DNA of 27,582 nt from a virus: the IMG/VR virus record IMGVR_UViG_3300009183_000305, positions 1 to 27,582 of that record; one strand, written 5' to 3'. A program made the translations under genes and the position numbers. The notes under the pieces are model-generated. The model worked only from the letters and a program-made list of their open reading frames with translations, had not been told where the DNA came from and searched no databases. Numbering within the stretch: position 1 is the stretch's first letter; every line of letters starts with the position of its first letter. Below are positions 17,130 to 22,986 of this stretch, piece after piece.

Positions 17130-17411
17130 TTACTTCTTACTGACCTCTTTGAGCAAGGACTCATCTATGGCATAGTAGTTCATCACATAGATATGATTGC
17201 CATTCATCCGGCGCAATTTCAATTGCTTTACCTTCTTGGTCTTTACCAGCGAAGCGAGAATGATGCCCCACATACGGCGGCTACATCCAAGTTCCTTGCA
17301 CCATTCCAATATGCTCTTGTATCCGGGCGGGGGCTGCTGCTCCCTGTCGTTCCTCCGGATATAATTAAGGATCTTGTCTGCTAGGGTCGGGCTTGCTGGT
17401 TTCTTTTTCAT
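17130..17411 (-). CDS. Small winged-helix-like protein, unrecognised (93 aa)
   Basis: The last gene of the leftward operon. It starts MKKKPASPTLADKILNYIRR. The segment YKSILEWCKELGCSRRMWGI followed by ILASLVKTKKVKQLKLRR reads as a helix-turn-helix with a following basic hairpin, like a small winged-helix DNA-binding domain, and the protein is strongly basic. Its stop lies in the T-rich stretch at the convergent junction. It overlaps the preceding gene by 47 bases, the longest overlap in this operon, with no good in-frame start further downstream, so the start is less certain than elsewhere. Function is unknown; regulation is a guess from the fold. Confidence 0.45.
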   Translation of the reverse strand: MKKKPASPTLADKILNYIRRNDREQQPPPGYKSILEWCKELGCSRRMWGIILASLVKTKKVKQLKLRRMNGNHIYVMNYYAIDESLLKEVSKK

Positions 17412-17577
17412 TGGCGTAGTTAGGAATAAAGTATTGGCACTGACCGTTGCTCTTCATCGATGGGGTGAGCCACGACTGGAGCAGGTCATCAGCCTTGATG
17501 GTATAGCGTAGGCAGTTGTCTCGGTTGGCGCACAAGACCTTGCGGATCCAACCATCGCATTTAGAGATATCGGTCAT
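17365..17577 (-). CDS. Small Cys-rich protein (70 aa)
   Basis: The ATG at 17577 is chosen over the GTG five codons upstream because it gives a 4-base ATGA overlap with the preceding small gene's stop, the operon's usual junction. The product begins MTDISKCDGWIRKVLCANRD and continues with NCLRYTIKA and a later GQCQYF, giving four or five Cys in a spacing that could bind a metal (C7, C16, C21, about C48). Small phage proteins with a Cys-x-Arg-Tyr-Thr core and a late Cys-x-Tyr-Phe are widespread but have no defined role. The C-terminal tail is polar and disordered-looking (SKPDPSRQDP). Confidence 0.5.
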   Translation of the reverse strand: MTDISKCDGWIRKVLCANRDNCLRYTIKADDLLQSWLTPSMKSNGQCQYFIPNYANEKETSKPDPSRQDP

Positions 17578-17735
17578 TTGATTAGTACCCACTTGTTAAG
17601 TGAGAAAAGTTGTTCCCAGCGTTTCTTGTTTTCCGCTAGGTCGTGTTGGATTCTTTTCTGCTCAGTGGGAGTCAGGCCAAGTTTAGGGATGGCGTTCTTG
17701 CCACACTGACCACGCTTGCTGGGTATTTTACTCAC
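17574..17735 (-). CDS. Small basic protein (53 aa, GTG start)
   Basis: The GTG at 17735 overlaps the stop of the upstream coiled-coil gene (GTGA), and its own TGA overlaps the ATG of the Cys-rich gene (ATGA). The frame is open throughout, and this double 4-base coupling is the main reason to call it. The product starts MSKIPSKRGQCGKNAIPKLG and continues with a helix rich in Lys, Gln and Glu (TPTEQKRIQHDLAENKKRWE). It fits many small phage proteins that resemble an RNA- or DNA-binding helix. Function is not known. Confidence 0.5.
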   Translation of the reverse strand: MSKIPSKRGQCGKNAIPKLGLTPTEQKRIQHDLAENKKRWEQLFSLNKWVLIK

Positions 17736-18112
17736 GGCTGCTTGCCCTCCTTGGCGGCGAGCCAGTCAATAACGGATGTCCAATCATTTATGCTACCCGA
17801 TTTCGCATCGTTTTGTGTAACGCATTTGCTTAAAGCGGTGTAATGAACAGCAAGCAAATCCCCTGCCTTGGTCAGCCGCTCGACCTGACCGCAAAGCATT
17901 GCGGATGTGTCTAGTTCCTCGTCCAGTTTGGTGTCGAGGTAGTCACAGTTATTCTTCAGCCGCTCGACCTCGGCTTGCAGGACTTCATTCGGGATAATGG
18001 TACGGGTGGTGAAGGCAGTCAGCCGCTCGACCTCGGCCTTGAGCCGGGCGTTCTCGGCTTTGAGTTCGCCGATAATTTTCATCATAGTCACCTCAAGAGA
18101 TACCTTGCTCAC
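17732..18112 (-). CDS. Coiled-coil protein with repeated heptads (126 aa)
   Basis: The GTG start at 18112 overlaps the upstream stop (GTGA). Almost the whole N-terminal two thirds is coiled coil: KAENARLKAEVERL, then LQAEVERLKNNCDYLDTKLD, then GQVERLTKAGDLLA. The near-repeated AEVERL/QVERL units explain the three CAGCCGCTCGACCT repeats seen in the + strand at about 17873, 17958 and 18020. It probably dimerises or trimerises. The C-terminal part (NDWTSVIDWLAAKEG) is short and globular-looking. No enzymatic motif and no named family. Confidence 0.6.
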   Translation of the reverse strand: MSKVSLEVTMMKIIGELKAENARLKAEVERLTAFTTRTIIPNEVLQAEVERLKNNCDYLDTKLDEELDTSAMLCGQVERLTKAGDLLAVHYTALSKCVTQNDAKSGSINDWTSVIDWLAAKEGKQP

Positions 18113-18459
18113 GACTGCTCCTCCTTCTGAAGACGAATCTTCATATACTTACAGGCGCTACGGATGCTAGACATACGAAACCCGGTGCGAGCCTGCACTT
18201 GCTTTATCGTCTCACGGCCTACCAGTGCCTCAAGCACGGCTTGCTTAACAGATCCGTAGGCAGGACGGCCCGGCTTGCCCTGAAGGGGTATCTGCTGGCG
18301 ATACGCAGCCTGTCGGATGGATGTCTCGGCTACACCAGTAGCAATCGATGTTTCCTCAAGTGTCCACTTGTTGTCGTACATCTTGAAAGCAGCGTCACGG
18401 GCTTTACCCCATCGCTTCTTCCAGATGGAAGGGTCGGTTATATTATATGTGCGGGTCAT
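18109..18459 (-). CDS. Helix-turn-helix DNA-binding protein (116 aa)
   Basis: Two helix-turn-helix-like segments are visible: WTLEETSIATGVAETSIRQA (about residues 31-50) and ETIKQVQARTGFRMSSIRSA (about 82-101). They are joined by a basic linker with an AT-hook-like GRP (GKPGRPAYG). The protein is basic overall and likely binds DNA. The start is the ATG at 18459, six bases after the upstream stop and preceded by TTTCCT, the recurring start context. Its stop overlaps the coiled-coil gene by 4 bases. It may regulate the phage operons; targets cannot be deduced. Confidence 0.6.
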   Translation of the reverse strand: MTRTYNITDPSIWKKRWGKARDAAFKMYDNKWTLEETSIATGVAETSIRQAAYRQQIPLQGKPGRPAYGSVKQAVLEALVGRETIKQVQARTGFRMSSIRSACKYMKIRLQKEEQS

Positions 18460-18465
18460 AGGAAA

Positions 18466-18663
18466 TTATTGGTCACGAATTCCGAATGTGTCGTTACGCA
18501 CAAACTTGAATTGGTCTGTAGCCATATGCCGGATGATGCCATCGCTGTCGAGTACTATAGCAAACACATCGTTAGAAAATGTGCCGCCATCCCTGACATA
18601 GATTAGCATCCCGTAGCCCAAGGGTGTCTCCACGGGCATAGGGTTACGGAACTCGTAGATCAT
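18466..18663 (-). CDS. Small unrecognised protein (65 aa)
   Basis: The ATG at 18663 shares a base with the stop of the phosphoesterase gene (TAATG). The protein has a beta-rich look (ETPLGYGMLIYVRDGGTFSN, then VFAIVLDSDGIIRHMATDQF), ending FGIRDQ. This resembles small beta-barrel proteins that often follow phage nucleases or phosphatases, but no family is recognised. Coupled translation with the phosphoesterase suggests the two are made together. Confidence 0.5.
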   Translation of the reverse strand: MIYEFRNPMPVETPLGYGMLIYVRDGGTFSNDVFAIVLDSDGIIRHMATDQFKFVRNDTFGIRDQ

Positions 18664-19397
18664 TAGGCTGGGAAGTACCAGCCCTTACCGAAGCGGTGGG
18701 CCTGCTTGCCGATGTAGTTATCACCGTCCACTTGGTAATACATAAACCCGTTTTGCCAACGCAGGGTGGAAGCGTGACGCATCGCATATTCGGCCTCGTC
18801 AATACGCATAGCACAACCGCACAGCCAAGACGCGCCACCTTCATAGGACTCGTTGTTTAACTGCTCTAAACGGTGCAGGTGACCCATCGTGAAGCCGCCA
18901 CCCGGAGATCCAAATGCCCGGGCATCTTTTAGCAGGGCGTTCATACCGTGGCTGAAGCCGTGGATAAAAGTCAGAGGGCCAATGACGATACGGCCGTGCT
19001 TAACGCTGTAAGGCTTGATGACCTTGCAGCCCACCTTACGCAGCGTCCGCATAATCTTGTCCTGAATCTCCTGCATATCTTCCTTGGTCTTGATGGAGTC
19101 AGTACCTTGGATGATCTGCCGGATGCGGTCATCGTGGTTACCAAATAGAAAATGAGTAGGCTTGTATCGCTCAATCCACTTGATGCCAGCCTCTAGGTCT
19201 TCCTCAAAGCCTTCCCGGGCTTCAGAAGAACTCTTGTCAATGCCACGCCTTGCCCAACGAAAATCCCAATTATCGCCTAGGTGTACCCTGTACTTAGGCT
19301 TCACCCGGTTCACCATCGACATCACTTGGTCAAGGGTATCACTGCAGGCCAAGTCACCGTGATTATCACCCATCGCAATAATGTCGTATTTACTCAT
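18663..19397 (-). CDS. Calcineurin-like metallophosphoesterase (244 aa)
   Basis: All five metal-binding blocks of the family are present in order: GDNHGD (residues 10-15), GDNWD (41-45), GNHDD (86-90), FIHG (144-147) and GHLH (172-175). They should hold a two-metal centre that hydrolyses phosphate esters. The catalytic core is complete and the length is normal for phage members of the family. The substrate (phosphoprotein, nucleotide or nucleic acid end) cannot be told from the sequence. It starts with an ATGA overlap to the upstream gene and is followed by two or more small genes in the replication operon. A nucleic-acid processing role is an inference from that context. Confidence 0.8.
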   Translation of the reverse strand: MSKYDIIAMGDNHGDLACSDTLDQVMSMVNRVKPKYRVHLGDNWDFRWARRGIDKSSSEAREGFEEDLEAGIKWIERYKPTHFLFGNHDDRIRQIIQGTDSIKTKEDMQEIQDKIMRTLRKVGCKVIKPYSVKHGRIVIGPLTFIHGFSHGMNALLKDARAFGSPGGGFTMGHLHRLEQLNNESYEGGASWLCGCAMRIDEAEYAMRHASTLRWQNGFMYYQVDGDNYIGKQAHRFGKGWYFPA

Positions 19398-19864
19398 CGG
19401 GTTCTTCGCTCGGATCGTTCAGGGGTTGGCAGGTTGTACCTGTCACAGTAATAATAAATACCACGCCTGCAAACCTTGAGACGGCGGCAAGCGGCGCTGA
19501 CCCCAATCTTCAGGGCTAGTTCATAGGCTACACGCTGCTTCAATCCGCGAGGAATGTTTTGCGTATGCGACCCTGAATCGATGATGGCCTTGGCCTTGGC
19601 ATCAAGTTCCCAAGGCTTATGGACAACAGCGATGTTGTTAGCCTTGGCATATGCTAGGATACTTTTGGTAGACACACGCCAAGACTGAGCGGCCGCTGGA
19701 ATAGAACAAGATGTCTTCACGATCATCATACAGGCGCTCTCAATCTTGCTGCGATTGTTTCGCTTAACAGCCATAGCCTTGTCCTGCAGCACACCTTCAG
19801 GCTGCATTGCAGCCATCAGAGCGCGAACACGACCCGGGTCGATGATCTTATTTGCCTTGATCAT
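19394..19864 (-). CDS. Helix-turn-helix-type basic protein (156 aa)
   Basis: Helical, basic protein. Two segments look like helix-turn-helix units: SCSIPAAAQSWRVSTKSILAYAK (about residues 52-74, where the motif reads SIPAAAQSWRVSTKSILAY) and ALKIGVSAACRRLKVCRRGI (about 116-135). The C-terminus is Arg-rich (PERSERRTR). It resembles the 116-residue protein in architecture but not closely in sequence, so it may be another DNA-binding regulator. The ATG at 19864 lies inside the preceding small gene (17-base overlap), and the stop overlaps the phosphoesterase start. Confidence 0.5.
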   Translation of the reverse strand: MIKANKIIDPGRVRALMAAMQPEGVLQDKAMAVKRNNRSKIESACMMIVKTSCSIPAAAQSWRVSTKSILAYAKANNIAVVHKPWELDAKAKAIIDSGSHTQNIPRGLKQRVAYELALKIGVSAACRRLKVCRRGIYYYCDRYNLPTPERSERRTR

Positions 19865-20015
19865 CTTCGTACTTCTTGAGTCGAGCCTTTAGGTCATCAT
19901 TCTCTACCTGAAGACATCCGACTACATCACTGGCACACTTAAGTTGATTCTTAAGAGATTCAATTTCGCTGGCAACAGCCTCAAAGAATGCTTCAATGGT
20001 TTTGGCGCTGGTCAT
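19848..20015 (-). CDS. Small coiled-coil protein (55 aa)
   Basis: An open frame of 55 residues starting with ATG at 20015, which overlaps the stop of the preceding small gene (ATGA). The product is almost one continuous helix with heptad spacing (TIEAFFEAVASEIESLKNQL, then VENDDLKARLKKYEDDQGK). It probably forms a coiled-coil dimer. It overlaps the start of the next gene by 17 bases. The coding call rests on frame, coupling and composition. Function is unknown. Confidence 0.55.
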   Translation of the reverse strand: MTSAKTIEAFFEAVASEIESLKNQLKCASDVVGCLQVENDDLKARLKKYEDDQGK

Positions 20016-20182
20016 CGCATCATAAGGCCAAGGCCGTAGTTAAGGATTTCAAGTACCTCGTCATCCGAGATATCCACCGTCTGATTAACGATGGATACCT
20101 CAAATGAGTTGTTAGTTCCAGTGACCTCATCGAGGAGGTTAGGTTCCTCCTGAGGGTCATAGATGTTGTGCGTGTCTTTCAT
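20012..20182 (-). CDS. Small acidic protein (56 aa)
   Basis: The ATG at 20182 is preceded by the recurring TCCT and lies four bases after the stop of the Rad52-like gene (TAA TCCT ATG). A longer frame upstream is a frame read through the Rad52-like gene and is not the gene. The product begins MKDTHNIYDPQEEPNLLDEV and is very acidic, with a segment VDISDDEVLEILNYGLGLMM resembling a short amphipathic helix. It is expected to be translated with the annealing protein. No function can be assigned. Confidence 0.5.
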   Translation of the reverse strand: MKDTHNIYDPQEEPNLLDEVTGTNNSFEVSIVNQTVDISDDEVLEILNYGLGLMMR

Positions 20183-20186
20183 AGGA

Positions 20187-21095
20187 TTAGAACGGAACTT
20201 CGTCGATGATGGTATCGATAGTCTGCGGCTCAGACTTAGGGGCGAACCCGGAGGTGGCAGCGGCGTACATCTCTTCAGCGCGCTGCTTGAGAGCGATGTC
20301 CTTAGGCGAGATCGAACCCTTGTATTCCTTAGGGGTATAGACCTTAGCCCAATAGTACAGGTCACCACACTTGACACCCTTCTCACCCTTCATCGGAAGG
20401 CTTGAGAGCGGCTGGCCCTTACGGTCACCAAATGGAACGATAGGGTCATTGCCATTGGAGGCAAAGGCAGGTGCAGCAGCGGCCGGAGCCGGGCGATACA
20501 CAGGAGCAGCAGTCTCAGTCGGAGCATTGTCGCTAACAAAGTAGTCGGCGTTGGTCACGATGTTCTGAACGGAGGCAGCACCGCCGCCAGCCCAACCCGG
20601 GAGTTGCGGAGGATTCCAGCGGAAGCGGTTACCCTGCTTGGTCTTGCCGTCATACTTACCCTTAGGGTCGATGACTGCCCACGCCTCGGGGAGATCGTAG
20701 AGGTAGCGGCCTATGCCGAGATTGACCACGGCGCGCTTCATAGCGCCAGAGGCAGCGGACTTGAAGGGGTCGATGTCACCGTTGGCTTCCACGCAGCAGG
20801 AGCCAGTGACGGTGCGATAGGGGAACAGGGCCACGCCTTCGATGCGGGACTCGATGGTGATCGTCACGGTGCAAACGGCCTGAGCGCCGATCTGCTTGAA
20901 CTCTTCGCTGTGCGACCAGTTCATTCCGTACACCTCATCGAGGCGTTCCATCGCAGCGCGGTTGTCAATGTAGGCGAGGCAGCGCGCCCAGACGGAACCG
21001 TCTGACTTTTCGCCGCAGGATCCGACACGCCATTCGATGCGGTCAGGCCCGAAAGGTGCGCGGAGTTTATTAATCATTTCTTGGTGGTTACTCAT
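20187..21095 (-). CDS. Rad52-family single-strand annealing protein (302 aa)
   Basis: The ATG at 21095 (MSNHQEMINKLRAPFGPDRI) is chosen because it overlaps the preceding stop; upstream extension reads through that gene. Residues about 1-150 match the Rad52/Rad22 annealing domain, seen in phages as a recombinase that anneals complementary single strands: I-x-W-R-V-G, WARCLAYIDNRAAMERLDEV, GMNWSHSEEFKQ, TGSCCVEANGDIDPFKSAAS, MKRAVVNLGIGRYLYDLPEA. A Pro/Ala linker follows. The C-terminal part has VPFGDRKGQPLSSLP and ends IIDEVPF, close to the tip of SSB proteins. Together with the exonuclease (23632-24441) and RusA resolvase it forms a recombination set of Red type. No SSB gene is seen in the window. 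Confidence 0.75.
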   Translation of the reverse strand: MSNHQEMINKLRAPFGPDRIEWRVGSCGEKSDGSVWARCLAYIDNRAAMERLDEVYGMNWSHSEEFKQIGAQAVCTVTITIESRIEGVALFPYRTVTGSCCVEANGDIDPFKSAASGAMKRAVVNLGIGRYLYDLPEAWAVIDPKGKYDGKTKQGNRFRWNPPQLPGWAGGGAASVQNIVTNADYFVSDNAPTETAAPVYRPAPAAAAPAFASNGNDPIVPFGDRKGQPLSSLPMKGEKGVKCGDLYYWAKVYTPKEYKGSISPKDIALKQRAEEMYAAATSGFAPKSEPQTIDTIIDEVPF

Positions 21096-21366
21096 TGGTG
21101 TTGGTAGGGAGATTGTTTTGCTGGTAAGACTGCCAGATGTCAAAGGAAGATTCGTGGTTTCGCCAAGCCAAGTTGAATGCGTCAAGCACATCCGGGTCTA
21201 GGTCACGGCCGTGCGTCTCATTGAACTGGCGCAGCGAGTGGAAGACCTTGGCAAGTTTGTCGGCGAGATAGATTACCTGCTCGTTAGAGGTGTTGATCTC
21301 TCCGTCTAGGCGGGTCGCTTCTTCTTGGGCGATCCGGAGTATGGACTGGATGCTTCGTGCGCTCAT
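21088..21366 (-). CDS. Small helical protein (92 aa)
   Basis: The ATG at 21366 gives a 4-base overlap with the lysozyme stop; the further upstream in-frame start would run through the lysozyme gene. The product is helical and polar: SARSIQSILRIAQEEATRLD, then IYLADKLAKVFHSLRQFNET, then VLDAFNLAWRNHESSFDIWQ. There is no recognisable domain. Its stop overlaps the start of the Rad52-like gene by 8 bases, so it is probably made just before it; a partner of the annealing protein is one possibility but is only inferred. Confidence 0.5.
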   Translation of the reverse strand: MSARSIQSILRIAQEEATRLDGEINTSNEQVIYLADKLAKVFHSLRQFNETHGRDLDPDVLDAFNLAWRNHESSFDIWQSYQQNNLPTNTNE

Positions 21367-21827
21367 TTGGAAAGGATGATCTTGGCTCGGGTAAGGATAG
21401 CCTTGCGGAAACCCCAAGTCTTATTGATGTCAAAGTTATGTTGAGCGCCTCCGACCCAACCCATATTGTAGGCCATATAAAGTTTAAAGGCAGTAGGCTT
21501 GATGCGGTTCTTAATCATCCGCTCTTCGTGCATCTGCAGAATAAAGGTGGCAGCCCGTTGAGACATCTCAAAGTCGTGAGCGTGTCCCTTCCAGTCTTCC
21601 GGCAGGGTGCAATCGTGCGGCCCTGCAACGAGGCGGCTGTATGTCACAGCGTCAGCCCAAGCCCGGCGGCTTATCTGGAACGCGCCAAGACTATCGCCGT
21701 CATCTCCAACAGCGTCAGGCTTGAGGTTAGACTCGATGATGCCGACCCTGTGAACAAGATCTTCAGTGACGATAGACTTTGCCTGACAGGTGGATAATGC
21801 CAACAGGAGTGATAGGATGCGTTTCAT
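21363..21827 (-). CDS. Secreted lysozyme / lytic transglycosylase (154 aa), endolysin candidate
   Basis: An N-terminal export signal is seen (MKRILSLLLALSTCQA), with possible signal-peptidase cleavage after CQA or, less likely, lipidation at Cys14. The mature protein has the hallmark of the SLT/GH23-type lysozyme fold: catalytic-type Glu32 in GIIESNLKP, then a GDDGDSLGAFQI segment at 41-52, and a later MAYNMGWVGG loop. This should cleave peptidoglycan between MurNAc and GlcNAc. It is small (about 136 residues mature), complete and preceded by ATCCTATGA. An export signal means it may reach the periplasm without a holin. Its place in the replication operon, rather than by the membrane lysis genes, is notable. 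Confidence 0.7.
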   Translation of the reverse strand: MKRILSLLLALSTCQAKSIVTEDLVHRVGIIESNLKPDAVGDDGDSLGAFQISRRAWADAVTYSRLVAGPHDCTLPEDWKGHAHDFEMSQRAATFILQMHEERMIKNRIKPTAFKLYMAYNMGWVGGAQHNFDINKTWGFRKAILTRAKIILSK

Positions 21828-21867
21828 AGGATGTGTATCTTCTGGGGATGTATAATCGTTATGTCAA
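21828..21867 (-). promoter_or_regulatory. Putative promoter element upstream of the lysozyme gene
   Basis: The 31-base gap between the SWIM gene and the lysozyme gene is one of few true gaps in this operon. On the - strand a TTGACA occurs at 21867-21862, about 40 bases before the ATG, and a TATACA follows 8 bases further on; the spacing is too short for a normal -35/-10 pair and no good -10 stands at the usual distance. The same TTGACA/T core recurs at about the same distance before other genes with gaps. Treat as a candidate for an internal promoter. Confidence 0.25.
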
Positions 21868-22104
21868 TAAGTTTTTCTCTTGGGCGATAAAAGAATCTAG
21901 CAACCGCGTCCGGGCAATGTTGATGTGCTTACAGCGCCGGGCTGCCCCCTCGCTTTTAGCCAGCCTGTAAACCCAATGGCTGCAGGTGCAGGAGTCATCG
22001 GCGAGATTAACGGCATAGCCATCCTTATCCGACTCCACCTTCCAGCGGAGGGGGAACGGCCGGAGATCCAGACCCTTAACCCTGTACTGCGGTGCTGAAC
22101 TCAC
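21859..22104 (-). CDS. Small SWIM zinc-finger protein (81 aa, GTG start)
   Basis: The GTG at 22104 (MSSAPQYRVKGLDL) gives a 29-base overlap with the helicase-loader gene. Starts further upstream would run deep inside that gene in another frame. After a beta-like stretch (RWKVESDKDGYAVNLADDS) the protein shows CTCSHWVYRLAK, then CKHI at about residues 60-63: Cys-x-Cys, a spacer of about 17, Cys-x-His, the spacing of the SWIM zinc finger. SWIM domains bind DNA or proteins and occur in Rad51 paralogue-associated factors and transposase-related proteins. In this position a DNA-binding role with the replication or recombination proteins is plausible. Confidence 0.6.
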   Translation of the reverse strand: MSSAPQYRVKGLDLRPFPLRWKVESDKDGYAVNLADDSCTCSHWVYRLAKSEGAARRCKHINIARTRLLDSFIAQEKNLLT

Positions 22105-22765
22105 GGATGCGCCGGACGAATGCTTGCCCGGTTTCTTGGTTGTTAAATCTCTCAAGGAGGGTAGTCCCATTATAATTCGTGGTGATAATTGTAGCCCGCA
22201 GGTGCTGGCTGCGTTCATCGATGATGCCGAACAAGTCGGTCTCCATCCGGGCAGTCAGGCGTTCCTTGCCTAGGTCATCCAGAACAAGGAGCGGGACTGT
22301 GCAAAAGTAATCAAGTACCTGCCCGTGCTTGTGGTCATCAAAGCCCTTCTCAATTGCCATCTCTAGTTTCCGCATCGGAAGCCACACGGCCTTGTCGGGG
22401 AACTGCCTTGCCCAGATTCGATTGAAGATCAGCCAAGCAGTCCGGCTCTTGCCTGCGCCTGTCGTGCCGTGCAGAAGCAAGAAGGGCTTCTCGGACGGCT
22501 CCCAGTTGGTGGCCGTGCGGAGTCCTCCACCTAGCCTGCTGATGTCCGTGTCGAAGAACCCGCTTGGATAATCGGGATGCCGCTCTGCCCATACCAGACC
22601 CATCTTCTCCAAGACCTTTGGGATGTCAAACGGATGCTCCCAGTGGCTGGTCTTCCCAATCTCGGCACAGACCTTGCAGGTATAGAAGTTGCGATAAGTT
22701 CCACGCGCTGGGTTAAAGGCTGGGACGATTTGCCCTCCGCAGCCAAGGCACTTCCCCTTGCTCAT
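22076..22765 (-). CDS. DnaC/IstB-like AAA+ helicase loader (229 aa)
   Basis: An N-terminal four-Cys zinc finger (C6, C9, C30, C33) is followed by an AAA+ ATPase core: Walker A GTTGAGKS at 100-107, Walker B LLVLDDLG with Asp163/Asp164, a sensor-1 strand ATIITTNYN near 190-197, and an arginine region close to the C-terminus. This is the layout of bacterial DnaC and phage helicase loaders, which place the replicative helicase at an origin. The upstream initiator-like gene and the iterons support that role. The start overlaps the preceding stop (ATGA). The replicative helicase is not in the window and may be the host's. Confidence 0.75.
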   Translation of the reverse strand: MSKGKCLGCGGQIVPAFNPARGTYRNFYTCKVCAEIGKTSHWEHPFDIPKVLEKMGLVWAERHPDYPSGFFDTDISRLGGGLRTATNWEPSEKPFLLLHGTTGAGKSRTAWLIFNRIWARQFPDKAVWLPMRKLEMAIEKGFDDHKHGQVLDYFCTVPLLVLDDLGKERLTARMETDLFGIIDERSQHLRATIITTNYNGTTLLERFNNQETGQAFVRRIREFSTAVQG

Positions 22766-22986
22766 CGCTTCAACTCCTTCTCGTATTCCTTCCAGCCTTC
22801 AAAAGTGTACACCCGGATGAAGCAATAGATCATCGCATCGTCCCACTTGAGTATGACAAAGCAGTCCATCCCCTCGATATTAATCTTGCCGTGGCCGGGC
22901 ATCACAAAGTTCTCGACCATATTGACGAACTCATTGTCTGCCCAAGCATCAAAGCCAAGGCGCTGGATGTCTTCTTTAGAAACCAT
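22762..22986 (-). CDS. Small unrecognised protein between initiator and helicase loader (74 aa)
   Basis: The ATG at 22986 lies inside the 3' end of the initiator-like gene (11-base overlap), and the stop overlaps the helicase loader start. The product begins MVSKEDIQRLGFDAWADNEF and contains beta-like strands with aromatic residues (CFVILKWDDAMIYCFIRVYT), then a basic end. No family is recognised. The translational coupling on both sides suggests it acts with the replication proteins, which is inference. Confidence 0.5.
   Translation of the reverse strand: MVSKEDIQRLGFDAWADNEFVNMVENFVMPGHGKINIEGMDCFVILKWDDAMIYCFIRVYTFEGWKEYEKELKR

Noticed and set aside
17870-18040. Three CAGCCGCTCGACCT copies as DNA binding sites
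   Set aside because: They are in frame and encode repeated AEVERL/QVERL heptads, so protein repetition explains them.
20012-20386. A 124-residue - strand frame containing the 56-residue gene
   Set aside because: The upstream 68 residues run through the Rad52-like gene in another frame and are Arg/Ser/Leu-rich as in shadow frames. The ATG at 20182, with its TCCT context four bases after the Rad52-like stop, is the real start.
21096-21191. N-terminal extension of the Rad52-like protein
   Set aside because: The 32 extra residues overlap the preceding gene for 96 bases and do not look like the family. The ATG at 21095 gives the usual short overlap.
21843-21867. A consensus sigma-70 promoter before the lysozyme gene (TTGACA and TATACA)
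   Set aside because: The spacer is only 8 bases instead of about 17, so it was kept only as a low-confidence element.
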